In this document: piece by piece, positions 34,663 to 43,306 of the stretch
Layout: every line of letters starts with the position of its first letter
Numbering within the stretch: the first letter of the stretch is position 1
DNA from: Nocardia amamiensis NBRC 102102
GTDB lineage: Bacteria; Actinomycetota; Actinomycetes; Mycobacteriales; Mycobacteriaceae
DNA length: 64,000 bases
Direction of reading: 5' to 3'
Assembly: GCF_001612745.1 (NCBI RefSeq)
Contig: NZ_BDBA01000024.1
Location: forward strand, 32,057-96,056
Notes under the pieces: generated by a model
The model's database searches: none
What the model was told of the DNA's origin: nothing
What the model saw: only the letters and a program-made list of their open reading frames with translations
Position numbers and translations under genes: made by a program

Positions 34663-35025
34663 ATGAATCCGGACAGGGCGGCACGAGAAGCCCGAAAGCG
34701 TCAGCGAGACCCGCAAGCCATCGAAGCCCGTAACCGTCGGCTCAACAAGATGAGCAAGGACTCGCGAGACCTTCTCGAAAGCGTCGCCGACCGTCTGCCT
34801 TCTGACCTGCTTGAAAGCTATCGGACCTATAGCAACGTGGGTGAGTGGGCGATGCTCGTCGATGTGCTGTGCGCCAGTCTCATCAAGCGCCGGATCCCGG
34901 TCACTGAAGCGGAACGCGATGCCGTGGCGAACGTACTCGGCCAGTTCAATCCCCCAGTGGAGGGATATCGCTACCTCAGCGACCCCCAAGGCGTGCTATC
35001 TGAGCTCAACGTGGTCACTGCGTAG
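34663..35025 (+). CDS. MafI-like immunity protein
   Basis: This 120-residue protein begins 12 bases after the toxin stop behind TAGGAGAG. It has a basic start (ARKRQRDP), a helical centre LLESVADRLPSDLLES and the end YRYLSDPQGVLSELNV, which I recognise from MafI-type immunity proteins that accompany EndoU toxins. It is intact although the toxin is frameshifted, as expected if protection against relatives is kept. Confidence 0.7.
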   Translation: MNPDRAAREARKRQRDPQAIEARNRRLNKMSKDSRDLLESVADRLPSDLLESYRTYSNVGEWAMLVDVLCASLIKRRIPVTEAERDAVANVLGQFNPPVEGYRYLSDPQGVLSELNVVTA

Positions 35026-35355
35026 AGTCCTCGTGATCCGATCGGGGCCAGACGGCCAAGTCGTCCTTGGTGGCGCGCCTCGAGCCAGTTGTAGACACTG
35101 GAAACCTGGCCCCTGATCGGACGTCAACCAAGCCCGCGGCAGTCTCGAAGCCCCACGTCATGGGCAAGACGAATGTCACGTAACCCCGGAGCCATCAGGT
35201 GGTGCCGCCGTCTTTCTGGGCCGCTTGCCATCATGCGATTTCGAGGAAGACGTTGGCCTGCTGCTGGGCGAGTGCCTCGCCCTCGGCTTCGTCGAGGATG
35301 TCGTGTAAAGGAAAATCAGTCGGGGATGCGAGGGTGCCCTGGCACAGTGCTGGAC
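35026..35355. other. Gap with repeat R3e
   Basis: About 330 bases. R3e lies at 35198-35256. On the minus strand 35198-35300 reads DILDEAEGEALAQQQ and ANVFLEI, a coding-like fragment without start. Near 35040-35110 GGGGCCAG and CTGGCCCC form a wide inverted repeat that could terminate the immunity gene. Confidence 0.45.
35198..35256. repeat. Dispersed repeat R3, copy e
   Basis: GTGGTGCCGCCGTC, GGGCCGCTTGCCATC and TCGAGGAAGACGTTGGC. It matches copies c and a, and stands here without R1 or R2. Confidence 0.6.
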
Positions 35356-35949
35356 ATGACTGTCTCCGGCCCTAAAGCGGATCTGCACCGTTACCTGCGC
35401 TATGCCCGCGAAGCCGTGCTGTGGAAGCTCGACGGCCTGTCCGAGTACGACGTGCGTCGCCCGATGACCCCAACCGGCACCAACTTGCTCGGCTTGGTCA
35501 AACACCTCGGCACCATCGAGTTCGGCTATTTCGGTGACACTTTCGCCCGCCCATACAACGAGCCCTTCACCGAACACGACTTCGAGGCCGATCCCACGGC
35601 CGACATGTGGGCCACCTCCGAACAGTCACGCGAGGACGTCATCGGGTTCTACCGTCGAGCCTGGGCGCATGCCGACGCCACGATCGACAGCCTCGACCTG
35701 ACCGCTGCAGGCTCGGTCCCGTGGTGGTCCGAGGACCACCGGACCGTCACCCTGCATCAAATCCTGGTGCACGTGGCGGCCGAAACCCACCGGCACGCCG
35801 GACACGCCGACATCCTCCGCGAGCTCATCGACGGCTCCGCGGGCCTGCTCGACGGCAACGACAACATGCCCACCAGTGACTCGACCTGGTGGCAGCAATA
35901 TCGAGCCAAGCTGGAGAAGACCGCAAAACAGGCCGCTGGGCTCCGGTGA
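35356..35949 (+). CDS. DinB/DUF664-family protein
   Basis: This 197-residue four-helix-bundle protein has YLRYAREAVLWKLDGLSEYD, LLGLVKHLGTIEFGYFG and HVAAETHRHAGHADILRELI. The conserved His residues in VKH and THRHAGH would bind a metal as in DinB-like mycothiol-dependent enzymes. It may be a mycothiol S-transferase-type or detoxification protein; the substrate is unknown. It sits between repeat copies as a one-gene cassette. Confidence 0.8.
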   Translation: MTVSGPKADLHRYLRYAREAVLWKLDGLSEYDVRRPMTPTGTNLLGLVKHLGTIEFGYFGDTFARPYNEPFTEHDFEADPTADMWATSEQSREDVIGFYRRAWAHADATIDSLDLTAAGSVPWWSEDHRTVTLHQILVHVAAETHRHAGHADILRELIDGSAGLLDGNDNMPTSDSTWWQQYRAKLEKTAKQAAGLR

Positions 35950-36123
35950 TCGATGAATCCAGCCTTCTTGAAAGCCTGTCCACCGGCGCTTCGCTACGAG
36001 AAATGAGGCACCTCGACGCTACCCGCCTGTAGCGAACGGCGCCCCGTATCGTGCGTTCGGTAGTCCCCCGGATGCAGGCTTCTGAACCTATATCCGGCAC
36101 AGTATCTCGGCCAACGGCCGAAT

Positions 36124-36330
36124 ACACGGAAATGCCGCTGAGCGCGTGATCGGCGTCGGTCGAGACCGCAGGGGCAATATAACCGGGACCAGCTGAATAT
36201 TGTTGTTTTTGCAACAAGTTCAGTGAAGCGGGGCGTCATTGATCGAAGGGGGATGACAGCTCGTGTCTCGGTCGGCCGGGTTGATCCGCGCGGGGTCGCA
36301 TTGCTCGGAGTGCGTTCCCATGTTCGATGT
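36124..36330. repeat. Dispersed repeat R4, copy d
   Basis: The two R4 blocks seen at 12583-12690 are here spread apart by about 115 extra bases, including a TTGTTG-CAACAA hairpin. The minus strand encodes DHALSGISVYS, matching DHAFSGITV of copy a. Confidence 0.6.
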
Positions 36331-36412
36331 GCCCTACAGGCGCACAGGAGGACGGCATCTGACCTGGGGTTTCTCGATATGGTCATTTTGGGATTATCCG
36401 AAAATCCCGTTG

Positions 36413-36512
36413 ACATGCGGAAACGCTGTCGCAGGTTTGTGCCCTCGGCAGGACACGCAAAACATGGGCAACTGAAAAACGCCTGGTCATCGTGGGTACT
36501 TATCCCGTCTGA
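36413..36512. repeat. Dispersed repeat R1, copy d
   Basis: This is the longest and best-kept R1 copy. It starts ACATGCGGAAACGCTG, continues through TTTGTGCCCTCGGCAGGACA and ends ATCCCGTCTGAG. It is almost identical to copy a over about 75 bases. Confidence 0.75.
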
Positions 36513-36550
36513 GGGATCGATGCCTGCGGATTGTTAGGCAATCCGCCCAA

Positions 36551-36602
36551 CTTCATGGTGCCCTGGGCGGGGCGTGTCGAACTTCAGAACGGCGACCGGC
36601 AC
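36551..36602. repeat. Dispersed repeat R2, copy d (partial)
   Basis: CTTCATGGTGCCCTGGGCGG and GGCGTGTCGAACTT match copy a. The right part of R2 is missing. Confidence 0.65.
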
Positions 36603-37281
36603 CGAGATATCATCAACCCGTCAACCAGCGCGTTCGGGATAGAACGCGGTCAATCGAGGCGTTCACGGACAATGAGGCACGGGACGTCCGCCTATCCGCT
36701 AGTCGCGAACCCCCAATGTCCGCCGGGGATCGCGCGCCGGGTGTTGGTCCGGGACCACGCCGATTCACCGGGGCGCAAACCTGTTGCTGCACCGGCGTCC
36801 TTCCACACCGCAGGGTTCAGGAACGTCTGCGTGGCACTCGATATCGGTCAACCAGACAGAGTCCAGGCTGCCCTGATCGAAGTGGCGGCGCAGACACGCC
36901 CATGCCGAATGTCGGGTCTACGGGGCGACAGGGTTGATGATCGTTCGTGAGGTCTGTGGTGTGCGGCCCGCTTCGGTATCGAGGTTGTCGACCGGGCCGT
37001 CTGAGACCAGGACTGGCGCGAACAATTTCCAACGCCTGCACATGCTGCTCGCCGAACACGCTACAACTGCGGAGCAAGCCGCCGCACTGTGCACGATCGG
37101 CGACACCGACCGAACGCTGATCAACCGACTCCTGCCTGCATCGGAGGCTCGACATGCTGCGCGCCGTGGAGAAGTGGCGCGAGGCGGCTGGTGACGCCGC
37201 CGTGATGCCCGACCGGTTAATCCATTCATTGGCGGCTCCGCAAGTTGGGCGCCGACCACCAGTGCTAGAGGAGCAGCCATC

Positions 37282-39699
37282 GTGCCTTCGACCTTCACCT
37301 ACCCCGGCGTCTACGTCACCGAGCGGCCTTCGGGCGCACAGGCAGTCCCGGCAGCAGCCACCTCGATCGCCCTGTTCGTCGGGATGGCCGATATCGGCCC
37401 GTTCGACACCCCCGTCAGGATCCAGAACCTGTCGAGCTACGTCCGCACCTTCGGTGAGACCTCGGTCGGCGAGATGGCCGACCAGGTCAAGCAGTTCTTC
37501 ATCAATGGGGGCGCCGACTGTTACGTGATGCGCATCGCCGACGGAGAACGGCAGTCCGAGATCCGGGTGCGCGACGAAACCGGGACGACGGATGTGCTGC
37601 GGATCCTCGCCCGCGACGCGGGCAAAGCGGGAAACCTGATCCGGGTGGAGGTGGACTACCAGACGGCAACGCCTGAGCTCACCTTCAACCTCACGGCGTA
37701 CCGAAGTGTCCTGAATGCCGACGGCACGTTCGGTCGGACCGACATCGAAACACTCGCCGACGTATCGATGGACCCACTCCACCCGAGGTACGTCGAGACG
37801 ATAGCCGCCACTTCGAGCACGCTGATCCGGGTCGAGAACCTCGCGGCGGCACCGGCGCCCGGGAACACCGGGGGAGTCTCCGTCGCGGGGCTGTTCCTCA
37901 CAACCGCGACTGCACTGACGGATTTGCGTTCGGTGATCGACGCCACCCACAGGAGCCTCTCGGTCAGCATCGCTGGGCGGCCGCCCGTGACGGCGGTGGT
38001 CAACCTGACAGGGCTCGACGACACCAACCCTCACACCAGGATCGAGGAGGCGATCTACAACGCCTACCAGGGCCAGGATCCGCTGCCCGCTGGCTCGCTG
38101 ACGGTGGTCATCACCAACGGACCGGGCGCGCTCGGCTCGGTCCTGGAGATCCAGTCCGAGGAGGGGGCGGTGATCGTCAGCCGGGCGGCGACCAATGACC
38201 TCACGTCGGTGCTGATGCTCGGCAGCACCAACGGCGGCGTGGAGTTCGACGCGTACTCACGGCTGCGGCCGGCGCCATCCGGCGTCTTCGCACAGCTGGG
38301 CACGACCAACGGCCGCCCCACGTCCGCGTGGCTCAACCGGCTCTTCGCGGTCGCCGCATTTCCGCGAGACCAGGTCACCACGCTGACCTCGCTCGCCGAC
38401 CCGGGGTCGTCGTCCTCGCCGTACACCGGGCCCATCGCGATCGCGGGTGTTGCCGCGGACCCGGTCGCCCATGTGCCGATTGCGGCACCCTTCCCGGCGG
38501 CACTGGGCTCGATGGAGGCGGTCCGGGCCGGCCTCGACGCCATCGCGGACGGTATCGAGGCAGCGGTGAGCGCCACCACGCCTGGCCGCTGGACCGCCCA
38601 GCGCCAAGGTGTGCGGCTGGTGCTGCGCCCGGCGGTCAACCTCGCTCCTGCTACTTCCCTCGGCGTCGAGGTTGCGACCGGGCCCGCCGACCTGGGCGCT
38701 GCCGGGAGCTACTTGGACAGGACGACGTCGGCCAACCTGGCGGCCTACACCCTCGGCACAGCCGCACCGGGCGGGCAGCAGACGGGCGACGTCGCCGGAC
38801 TCGACGGCACCAAGCCGTTGCTGACCGACTACCAGGCGGCGTTCGCCGTGATCGAGAGCAACGTCGAGATCTTCAACATGATGGTCCTCCCGAGGGCCCC
38901 GCAGCAGACCGACGCCGACCGCCAGACGATCTGGGGCGCGGCCAGCAACTTCTGTGCCCAGCAACGCGCCATCCTGTTCGTCGACCCGGCCGACTGGCGG
39001 ACGATCGGCCAGGCCGAAGCCGGAGCTGGCAACATCAAGCTCGGCGTGGACACCCGCAACTCGGTGATCTACTGGCCACGCGTGTTGGTGCCCGGCGCCA
39101 CCTCCCCGCGGGGGGTGGCCGTCGACCCGTCGGGCACGATGGCAGGTCTCTACGCGCGAACCGACACGCGCTTCGGCACCTGGAAGGCGCCCGCTGGCAT
39201 CGAGGCGACGCTGACGGGTGTACTTGGGGTCGAGGTCCCGATGAGCGACGCCGAGAACGGGCGGATCAACCCGAAGGCACTCAACGCGATCCGCGTGTTC
39301 CCGTCCGGCGTGACCTCCTGGGGAGCCAGGACCATGGTCGGCGCGGACGACACCGGCAACGTCGACGACAAGTACGTCAACGTCCGCCGGACCATGCTGT
39401 TCATCGAGAACAGCCTCTATCGGGGGCTGCGCTTCGCGGTTTTCCGCAGCAACGCCGAGCCCCTGTGGGCCAGCATTCGCCTCGCCGCAGGCGCGTTCAT
39501 GAACGGCCTGATGCTCCAGGGCGCGTTCGCCAGCACCACCAAGAGCGAGGCGTACTACGTGCTCTGCGACAGCACCACGACCACGCCGAACGATATCAAC
39601 CTCGGCATCGTCAACGTGCTGGTCGGGTTCGCCCCCAACAAGCCGGCCGAGTTTGTGCACTTGATCGTGACCCAGCTCGCCGGCCAAGTCGAGGCATGA
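37282..39699 (+). CDS. eCIS contractile sheath protein
   Basis: This 805-residue tail-sheath protein opens with FTYPGVYVTERPSGAQAVPA and FVGMADIGPFDTP, the conserved sheath N-terminus. It ends with the other sheath signature: AENGRINPKALNAIRVFPSG, then VNVRRTMLFIENSLYRGLRF. The C-terminal arm IVNVLVGFAPNKPAEFVHLI ends as in Afp/PVC sheaths. It is longer than usual (sheaths are often 350-500 residues); the extra part lies in the middle and may decorate the surface. It starts with GTG behind GAGGAG and is the first gene of the operon. Confidence 0.92.
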   Translation: MPSTFTYPGVYVTERPSGAQAVPAAATSIALFVGMADIGPFDTPVRIQNLSSYVRTFGETSVGEMADQVKQFFINGGADCYVMRIADGERQSEIRVRDETGTTDVLRILARDAGKAGNLIRVEVDYQTATPELTFNLTAYRSVLNADGTFGRTDIETLADVSMDPLHPRYVETIAATSSTLIRVENLAAAPAPGNTGGVSVAGLFLTTATALTDLRSVIDATHRSLSVSIAGRPPVTAVVNLTGLDDTNPHTRIEEAIYNAYQGQDPLPAGSLTVVITNGPGALGSVLEIQSEEGAVIVSRAATNDLTSVLMLGSTNGGVEFDAYSRLRPAPSGVFAQLGTTNGRPTSAWLNRLFAVAAFPRDQVTTLTSLADPGSSSSPYTGPIAIAGVAADPVAHVPIAAPFPAALGSMEAVRAGLDAIADGIEAAVSATTPGRWTAQRQGVRLVLRPAVNLAPATSLGVEVATGPADLGAAGSYLDRTTSANLAAYTLGTAAPGGQQTGDVAGLDGTKPLLTDYQAAFAVIESNVEIFNMMVLPRAPQQTDADRQTIWGAASNFCAQQRAILFVDPADWRTIGQAEAGAGNIKLGVDTRNSVIYWPRVLVPGATSPRGVAVDPSGTMAGLYARTDTRFGTWKAPAGIEATLTGVLGVEVPMSDAENGRINPKALNAIRVFPSGVTSWGARTMVGADDTGNVDDKYVNVRRTMLFIENSLYRGLRFAVFRSNAEPLWASIRLAAGAFMNGLMLQGAFASTTKSEAYYVLCDSTTTTPNDINLGIVNVLVGFAPNKPAEFVHLIVTQLAGQVEA

Positions 39700-39718
39700 G
39701 GACAGGAGGAGACAGACC

Positions 39719-40219
39719 ATGGCCATGTTCTCGGTCAACTCGACCCGGATCGACCCCTACAGCAACTTCCGGTTCCTCGTCGTGTTCGGCAACGACGTGG
39801 TGGCCGGCGCGAGCAAGGTGAGCGGGCTCAAGCAGACGATCGAGCTCGTCGAGCACCGCGACGGCGGCGACCTCTCGACCAAACGCAAGTCGCCCGGGCT
39901 CACCTCGTTCGAGCCAATCACCATCGAGCGCGGCATCAGCCATGACCCGGCGTTCGAGGAGTGGGCGAACCTCGCCTACTCACCGGAGGGGCCGGGCCGG
40001 GTGTCGCTGAAGAACTTCCGCCGCGACATCATCATCGAGCTCTACAACCTGCAAGGCGTCAAGGTGCGCGCATGGAACGCCTTCCGCTGCTGGGTCAGCG
40101 AGTTCACCGCGGTGCCGGAGCTCGACGCCAACGCCAACGCGATCGCCTTCGAGAGCATCGTCTTGCAGAACGAAGGCTTCGCCCGCGACCCTGCCGTGGT
40201 CGAGCCGGTCGAGAGGTGA
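39719..40219 (+). CDS. eCIS inner tube protein (gp19-like)
   Basis: This 166-residue tube protein begins MFSVNSTRIDPYSNFRFLV and has SGLKQTIELVEHRDGGD, then SFEPITIERGIS. It fits T4 gp19/Afp1-type tube subunits, which stack as hexamers inside the sheath. It is the only canonical gp19-type tube gene in the window, whereas Afp has several. Confidence 0.92.
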   Translation: MAMFSVNSTRIDPYSNFRFLVVFGNDVVAGASKVSGLKQTIELVEHRDGGDLSTKRKSPGLTSFEPITIERGISHDPAFEEWANLAYSPEGPGRVSLKNFRRDIIIELYNLQGVKVRAWNAFRCWVSEFTAVPELDANANAIAFESIVLQNEGFARDPAVVEPVER

Positions 40220-40230
40220 CGGAGGGCCGG

Positions 40231-40995
40231 ATGCGTCGACTGCTGCTCTCGCTCCCGACGCTCGGTGAGCGACAGCTCCTGCTCTGCGAGCTGGATGGTC
40301 ATGCCGAGCTTCTCGTCGCCCCCGACGACCCAGAGGTGGTGCGGCGCCTGCTCGGCCGCGTGCTGAGGGAGCCGTCCGGCGCCGAGGTGGACGCGGACGG
40401 GCTGTTGTGCGTGTGGCGGGACCGGGTGTTCGCGGCGCTGTTCGAACGGGAGCTCGGCGGGCGGGTCGCCTCCCAGGCGCGATGCTCGGCCTGCAACGAG
40501 GACTATGCGTTCGGCTTCGACCTGGCGGCGGTGGTACGGCAACAGGACTCCGCGGCGGCCGCCACCGGGTTGGTCGCCGACGATGACGGCCGCGTAGTCG
40601 TGGAGCACGGCACCCGGCTCCGGCCGCCGACGGTCGGCGACGTCGTCGCCCATCGAGATCCCGACAGCCTGGCCCGCGCGCTGGCGGATCCGACGCTGCC
40701 GCGCGAGCGGGTCGAGGAGATCCTCGACGAGGTGGCGCCGCTGCTCAGCTTTGACCTCGAGACCCGGTGTGCCCACTGCGAGCAGCCCCAGGTCCTCCGG
40801 TTCGACGTCGTCCGCTACACGCTGGAGAGCCTGGCGGCCGAGCGGCCCCTGCTCATCCGCGAGATCCACCTGATCGCGTCGCGCTACGGCTGGGGGCACG
40901 ACACAGTCATGGGCCTGACCCGGGCGGACCGGCGCGCCTATGCCGCACTGATCCTGAGTGAGCGGAACGCCACCGGCCTGCGGAGCGTCGGGTGA
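40231..40995 (+). CDS. Zinc-ribbon phage baseplate-like protein
   Basis: This 254-residue protein has two Cys pairs, CSACNE and CAHCEQ, probably one zinc site, and a C-terminal helical part REIHLIASRYGWGHDTVMGL, then DRRAYAALI. The last motif is typical of the T4 baseplate-chaperone-like proteins found next to sheath and tube genes. It is probably a baseplate assembly factor. The ATG is at 40231, 11 bases after the tube stop. Confidence 0.7.
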   Translation: MRRLLLSLPTLGERQLLLCELDGHAELLVAPDDPEVVRRLLGRVLREPSGAEVDADGLLCVWRDRVFAALFERELGGRVASQARCSACNEDYAFGFDLAAVVRQQDSAAAATGLVADDDGRVVVEHGTRLRPPTVGDVVAHRDPDSLARALADPTLPRERVEEILDEVAPLLSFDLETRCAHCEQPQVLRFDVVRYTLESLAAERPLLIREIHLIASRYGWGHDTVMGLTRADRRAYAALILSERNATGLRSVG

Positions 40996-41939
40996 GCGCC
41001 CATCTCCAGCGCCTGTACGACACCGCGGCGGCCGCCCCGGTGGCGGTCGACGCCCGTCCCGTACAGCGTTCGTCGTCGCCGCTGCTAGCAGTCGACCAGC
41101 GGCTGGCCACGAGCGCCTACGCCGCATCGTTCCTGATAGGCATGCCGGGAGAGGCCGAGGCGGTGTCGGAGGCCTGGCCCGACCTGCCGGCCGAGCTCCG
41201 CATGGCCCGCGAGCCGGATGCGCTGGCGCCACCCGTGGCCGCGCCGCCACCGCCCACCACGCCCGCCGACCGTGACCTGCCGCCAGCGGAATGGTTGCGA
41301 CCCCCGCCGCAACCGCGACCCGCCGAGGCCACCGTCACCGACCGTCGCACCGGTCCCGAGCCCGTGCTCCCGCCGCCCGAGCCCCCCACCGCGAGGGCTG
41401 ATGACGTGCCCACGACGCGACCGCTGCCGCCGGTCGAGATAACGCGCCCGGAGGGGATACTAGCCCCGATCGATCAGCCCCGGCCAGCCCCTGAGCCGGT
41501 GCCGACGCGCACCGTCTCGCTGCGGAGCGAGCCGACCGTGACCGTCGGGCTGGAGGCGCCCCGACGAGACGCGCCGCCCCCTCGTCCCCGCATGACGTCT
41601 GCTCGGGAACCGCTGGGCGCCGAGGTCCGCCGGACGGATGTACCTGAGCTGCTGCACCCGGTTCCTGCGCCGCCCGCGCCGCCGCTGCCGCTGCCTGTCC
41701 AGTACCGCGAGGCCGACCTCACCGAGCCGGTTCGCCGACTGGTCCGCGAGGCGATGGTGGACAGTCGCCCTCGCACCCCGGCGCAGGCGCAGGACCCGGC
41801 ACCGACGGCGGCGGGCACGACCAGCCAGCCGACGACCGCGGAATCCGTCCAGCCGACGACGGCGGAATCCGTATCGCTTATCGGGCCACTCGACCGGCCG
41901 TCGCGCGCGACGACCCTCTATGGCCTCCGGCTGAGGTGA
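40992..41939 (+). CDS. Proline-rich eCIS protein of unknown function
   Basis: This 315-residue protein has an ordered N-terminus (AHLQRLYDTAAAAP, ATSAYAASFLIGMPGEAE), a long Pro/Ala/Arg-rich disordered middle of about 170 residues, and a conserved-looking helical end EPVRRLVREAM, followed after a low-complexity TTAESVQP-type repeat by ATTLYGLRLR. GTG overlaps the upstream stop by four bases. No family is recognised. It may be a linker, chaperone or length-related factor of the particle. Confidence 0.6.
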   Translation: MSAHLQRLYDTAAAAPVAVDARPVQRSSSPLLAVDQRLATSAYAASFLIGMPGEAEAVSEAWPDLPAELRMAREPDALAPPVAAPPPPTTPADRDLPPAEWLRPPPQPRPAEATVTDRRTGPEPVLPPPEPPTARADDVPTTRPLPPVEITRPEGILAPIDQPRPAPEPVPTRTVSLRSEPTVTVGLEAPRRDAPPPRPRMTSAREPLGAEVRRTDVPELLHPVPAPPAPPLPLPVQYREADLTEPVRRLVREAMVDSRPRTPAQAQDPAPTAAGTTSQPTTAESVQPTTAESVSLIGPLDRPSRATTLYGLRLR

Positions 41940-41943
41940 CGCC

Positions 41944-43305
41944 GTGCCCTCACCGAACCTGAACGAGGTCACCGACGCTCTCGCCCGACTGATCGAGCAG
42001 ACGGTCTCGGCCCAACTCGGCGGGACCACCGTCACGGTCTCGAAGCTCCCTCCCGAGAAGGCGGAGGAGGCCGGCGACACACGCCTCAACATCTACCTGT
42101 ACCACGTCGCGCAGGACATGGACGGTGGCAACGACCTGGTCCGCGGCGGCCCCAGCGGCCCGGTCCCGGTGGCAACCCGGCCACTGGCCGTCAAGCTGTT
42201 CTACGTTCTGACCGCGCACGCGCTGATCGACACCGTCGAGGATGTCTCGGGCCAGCAGACGCTGATGGGGTGGGGGATGAAAGCCCTCCACGACAACCCC
42301 GTGATCGACCACCAGCTCACCGTCGGCGCGGTGCAGATCTTCCCGACGATCGGCGACCTGCGGCTACAGATCGTGCTGCGGCCCGTCACCCCCGAGGAAG
42401 CCGTCAGCTTCTGGTCGACCGACCAGGTGCGCACGGCCCGGCTCTCGGCGTACTACGAGGTCAGCACCCTCTTGCTCCCACCCGAAGCGCCGAGCACGAC
42501 GCCGGGCGTGACCGGTCAGGTGCTGTTGTCCGTGCTGCCCCGCGGCAGGCCGACGCTGCGGACGACCAGGTCGGTGGGGAGGTTCGTGCTTCCCGCGACC
42601 CTCGGCGGCGCCTCCCTCGCACCGGAACGATCACCGGGGGTCGTTGCGCTGAAGGCCGCCGTGGATGAGGACACCCGCCTGACCGCGCTGGGACAGTCGC
42701 TGGGCGACGGGCGGGATGCAGCCGTGGTGATCCGCGGGGAGTCGACGTCCGGTCTGGGTCTGCCCGAGGACGCGGCCGTTCTCCTACCCGCTGACAACCC
42801 GGGCTGGGGGATCGTCGTGACCGACTCCGAGGTGACCCTGTCGGTGCGGCCCGTTGCCCAGGCCGCGACGCCCACCGGGCTGGTGGCCGTGGACATCCTC
42901 CCCGGCTTCCACACCATCGCGGTGCGCCGGGCGGTGATGACCCGCAGCGAGGGCGGGGTGACCGACACCGTCGACGTCGAGAGCAACCGGCAGCCGTTCG
43001 CGGTCGTGCCCTCCGTCGTATCGGCGACCGTCGATGCCACCGACCAGATCGTCGTGGCCGTCGACGGAGCGTACGACGCCCAGGCCGCCGGCGCCGTCGC
43101 GCAGCTGTCGCTGGGAGGAGACGTGTACCGCAGGGTCGCGACGTTCACCGGGACACCGGCCGACGCCGGCTCCTTCCAGGTGCGCGACGACCACACCTAC
43201 GTAGCGGTCCCACTCTTTGACCCAACTGTGCCCGGGCGCACCTACCCGGTCCGGGTCAGCGTAAACGGTGCAGACTCGCAGCCGTTCTGGTTGGAGGTGG
43301 CCTGA
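41944..43305 (+). CDS. DUF4255 tail-terminator/cap-type protein (Afp16-like)
   Basis: This 453-residue protein has the DUF4255 domain at the N-terminus: VTDALARLIEQTVSAQ, TRLNIYLYHVAQD, LFYVLTAHALIDTVEDVSGQ and MKALHDNPVID. A C-terminal extension of about 260 residues looks like Ig/IPT-type beta domains (YPVRVSVNGADSQPFWLEV). In Afp/PVC the DUF4255 protein caps the tube and ends sheath growth. The extension is not found in the short family members. Confidence 0.85.
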   Translation: MPSPNLNEVTDALARLIEQTVSAQLGGTTVTVSKLPPEKAEEAGDTRLNIYLYHVAQDMDGGNDLVRGGPSGPVPVATRPLAVKLFYVLTAHALIDTVEDVSGQQTLMGWGMKALHDNPVIDHQLTVGAVQIFPTIGDLRLQIVLRPVTPEEAVSFWSTDQVRTARLSAYYEVSTLLLPPEAPSTTPGVTGQVLLSVLPRGRPTLRTTRSVGRFVLPATLGGASLAPERSPGVVALKAAVDEDTRLTALGQSLGDGRDAAVVIRGESTSGLGLPEDAAVLLPADNPGWGIVVTDSEVTLSVRPVAQAATPTGLVAVDILPGFHTIAVRRAVMTRSEGGVTDTVDVESNRQPFAVVPSVVSATVDATDQIVVAVDGAYDAQAAGAVAQLSLGGDVYRRVATFTGTPADAGSFQVRDDHTYVAVPLFDPTVPGRTYPVRVSVNGADSQPFWLEVA

Positions 43306-43306
43306 G

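Larger units (their letters stand above)
35950..37281. other. Long gap before the eCIS operon with repeats R4d, R1d and R2d
   Basis: About 1.3 kb. Repeats fill 36124-36602. A hairpin TTGTTG/CAACAA lies near 36199-36216. Between 36603 and 37281 I see no supported gene; a plus frame at 36934-37194 is weakly helical and unrecognised. The eCIS operon promoter is expected here but no clear -35/-10 pair was found. GAGGAG at 37269-37274 is the ribosome site of the sheath gene. Confidence 0.45.

Noticed and set aside
24271..36512. CRISPR array
   Set aside because: The repeats are kilobases apart, diverged and 50-100 bases long; no short regular repeat-spacer pattern exists in the window.
24085..36602. 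Insertion sequence or transposon behind the R1-R4 repeats
   Set aside because: No transposase reading frame, no matching terminal inverted repeats and no target duplications were seen.
36934..37194. Possible small gene before the eCIS operon
   Set aside because: No ribosome site, unusual composition and no recognised motif.
38257..39738. Minus-strand frame of nearly 500 codons opposite the sheath gene
   Set aside because: The plus strand has both sheath signatures; the antisense frame is low-complexity Arg/Gly/Val.
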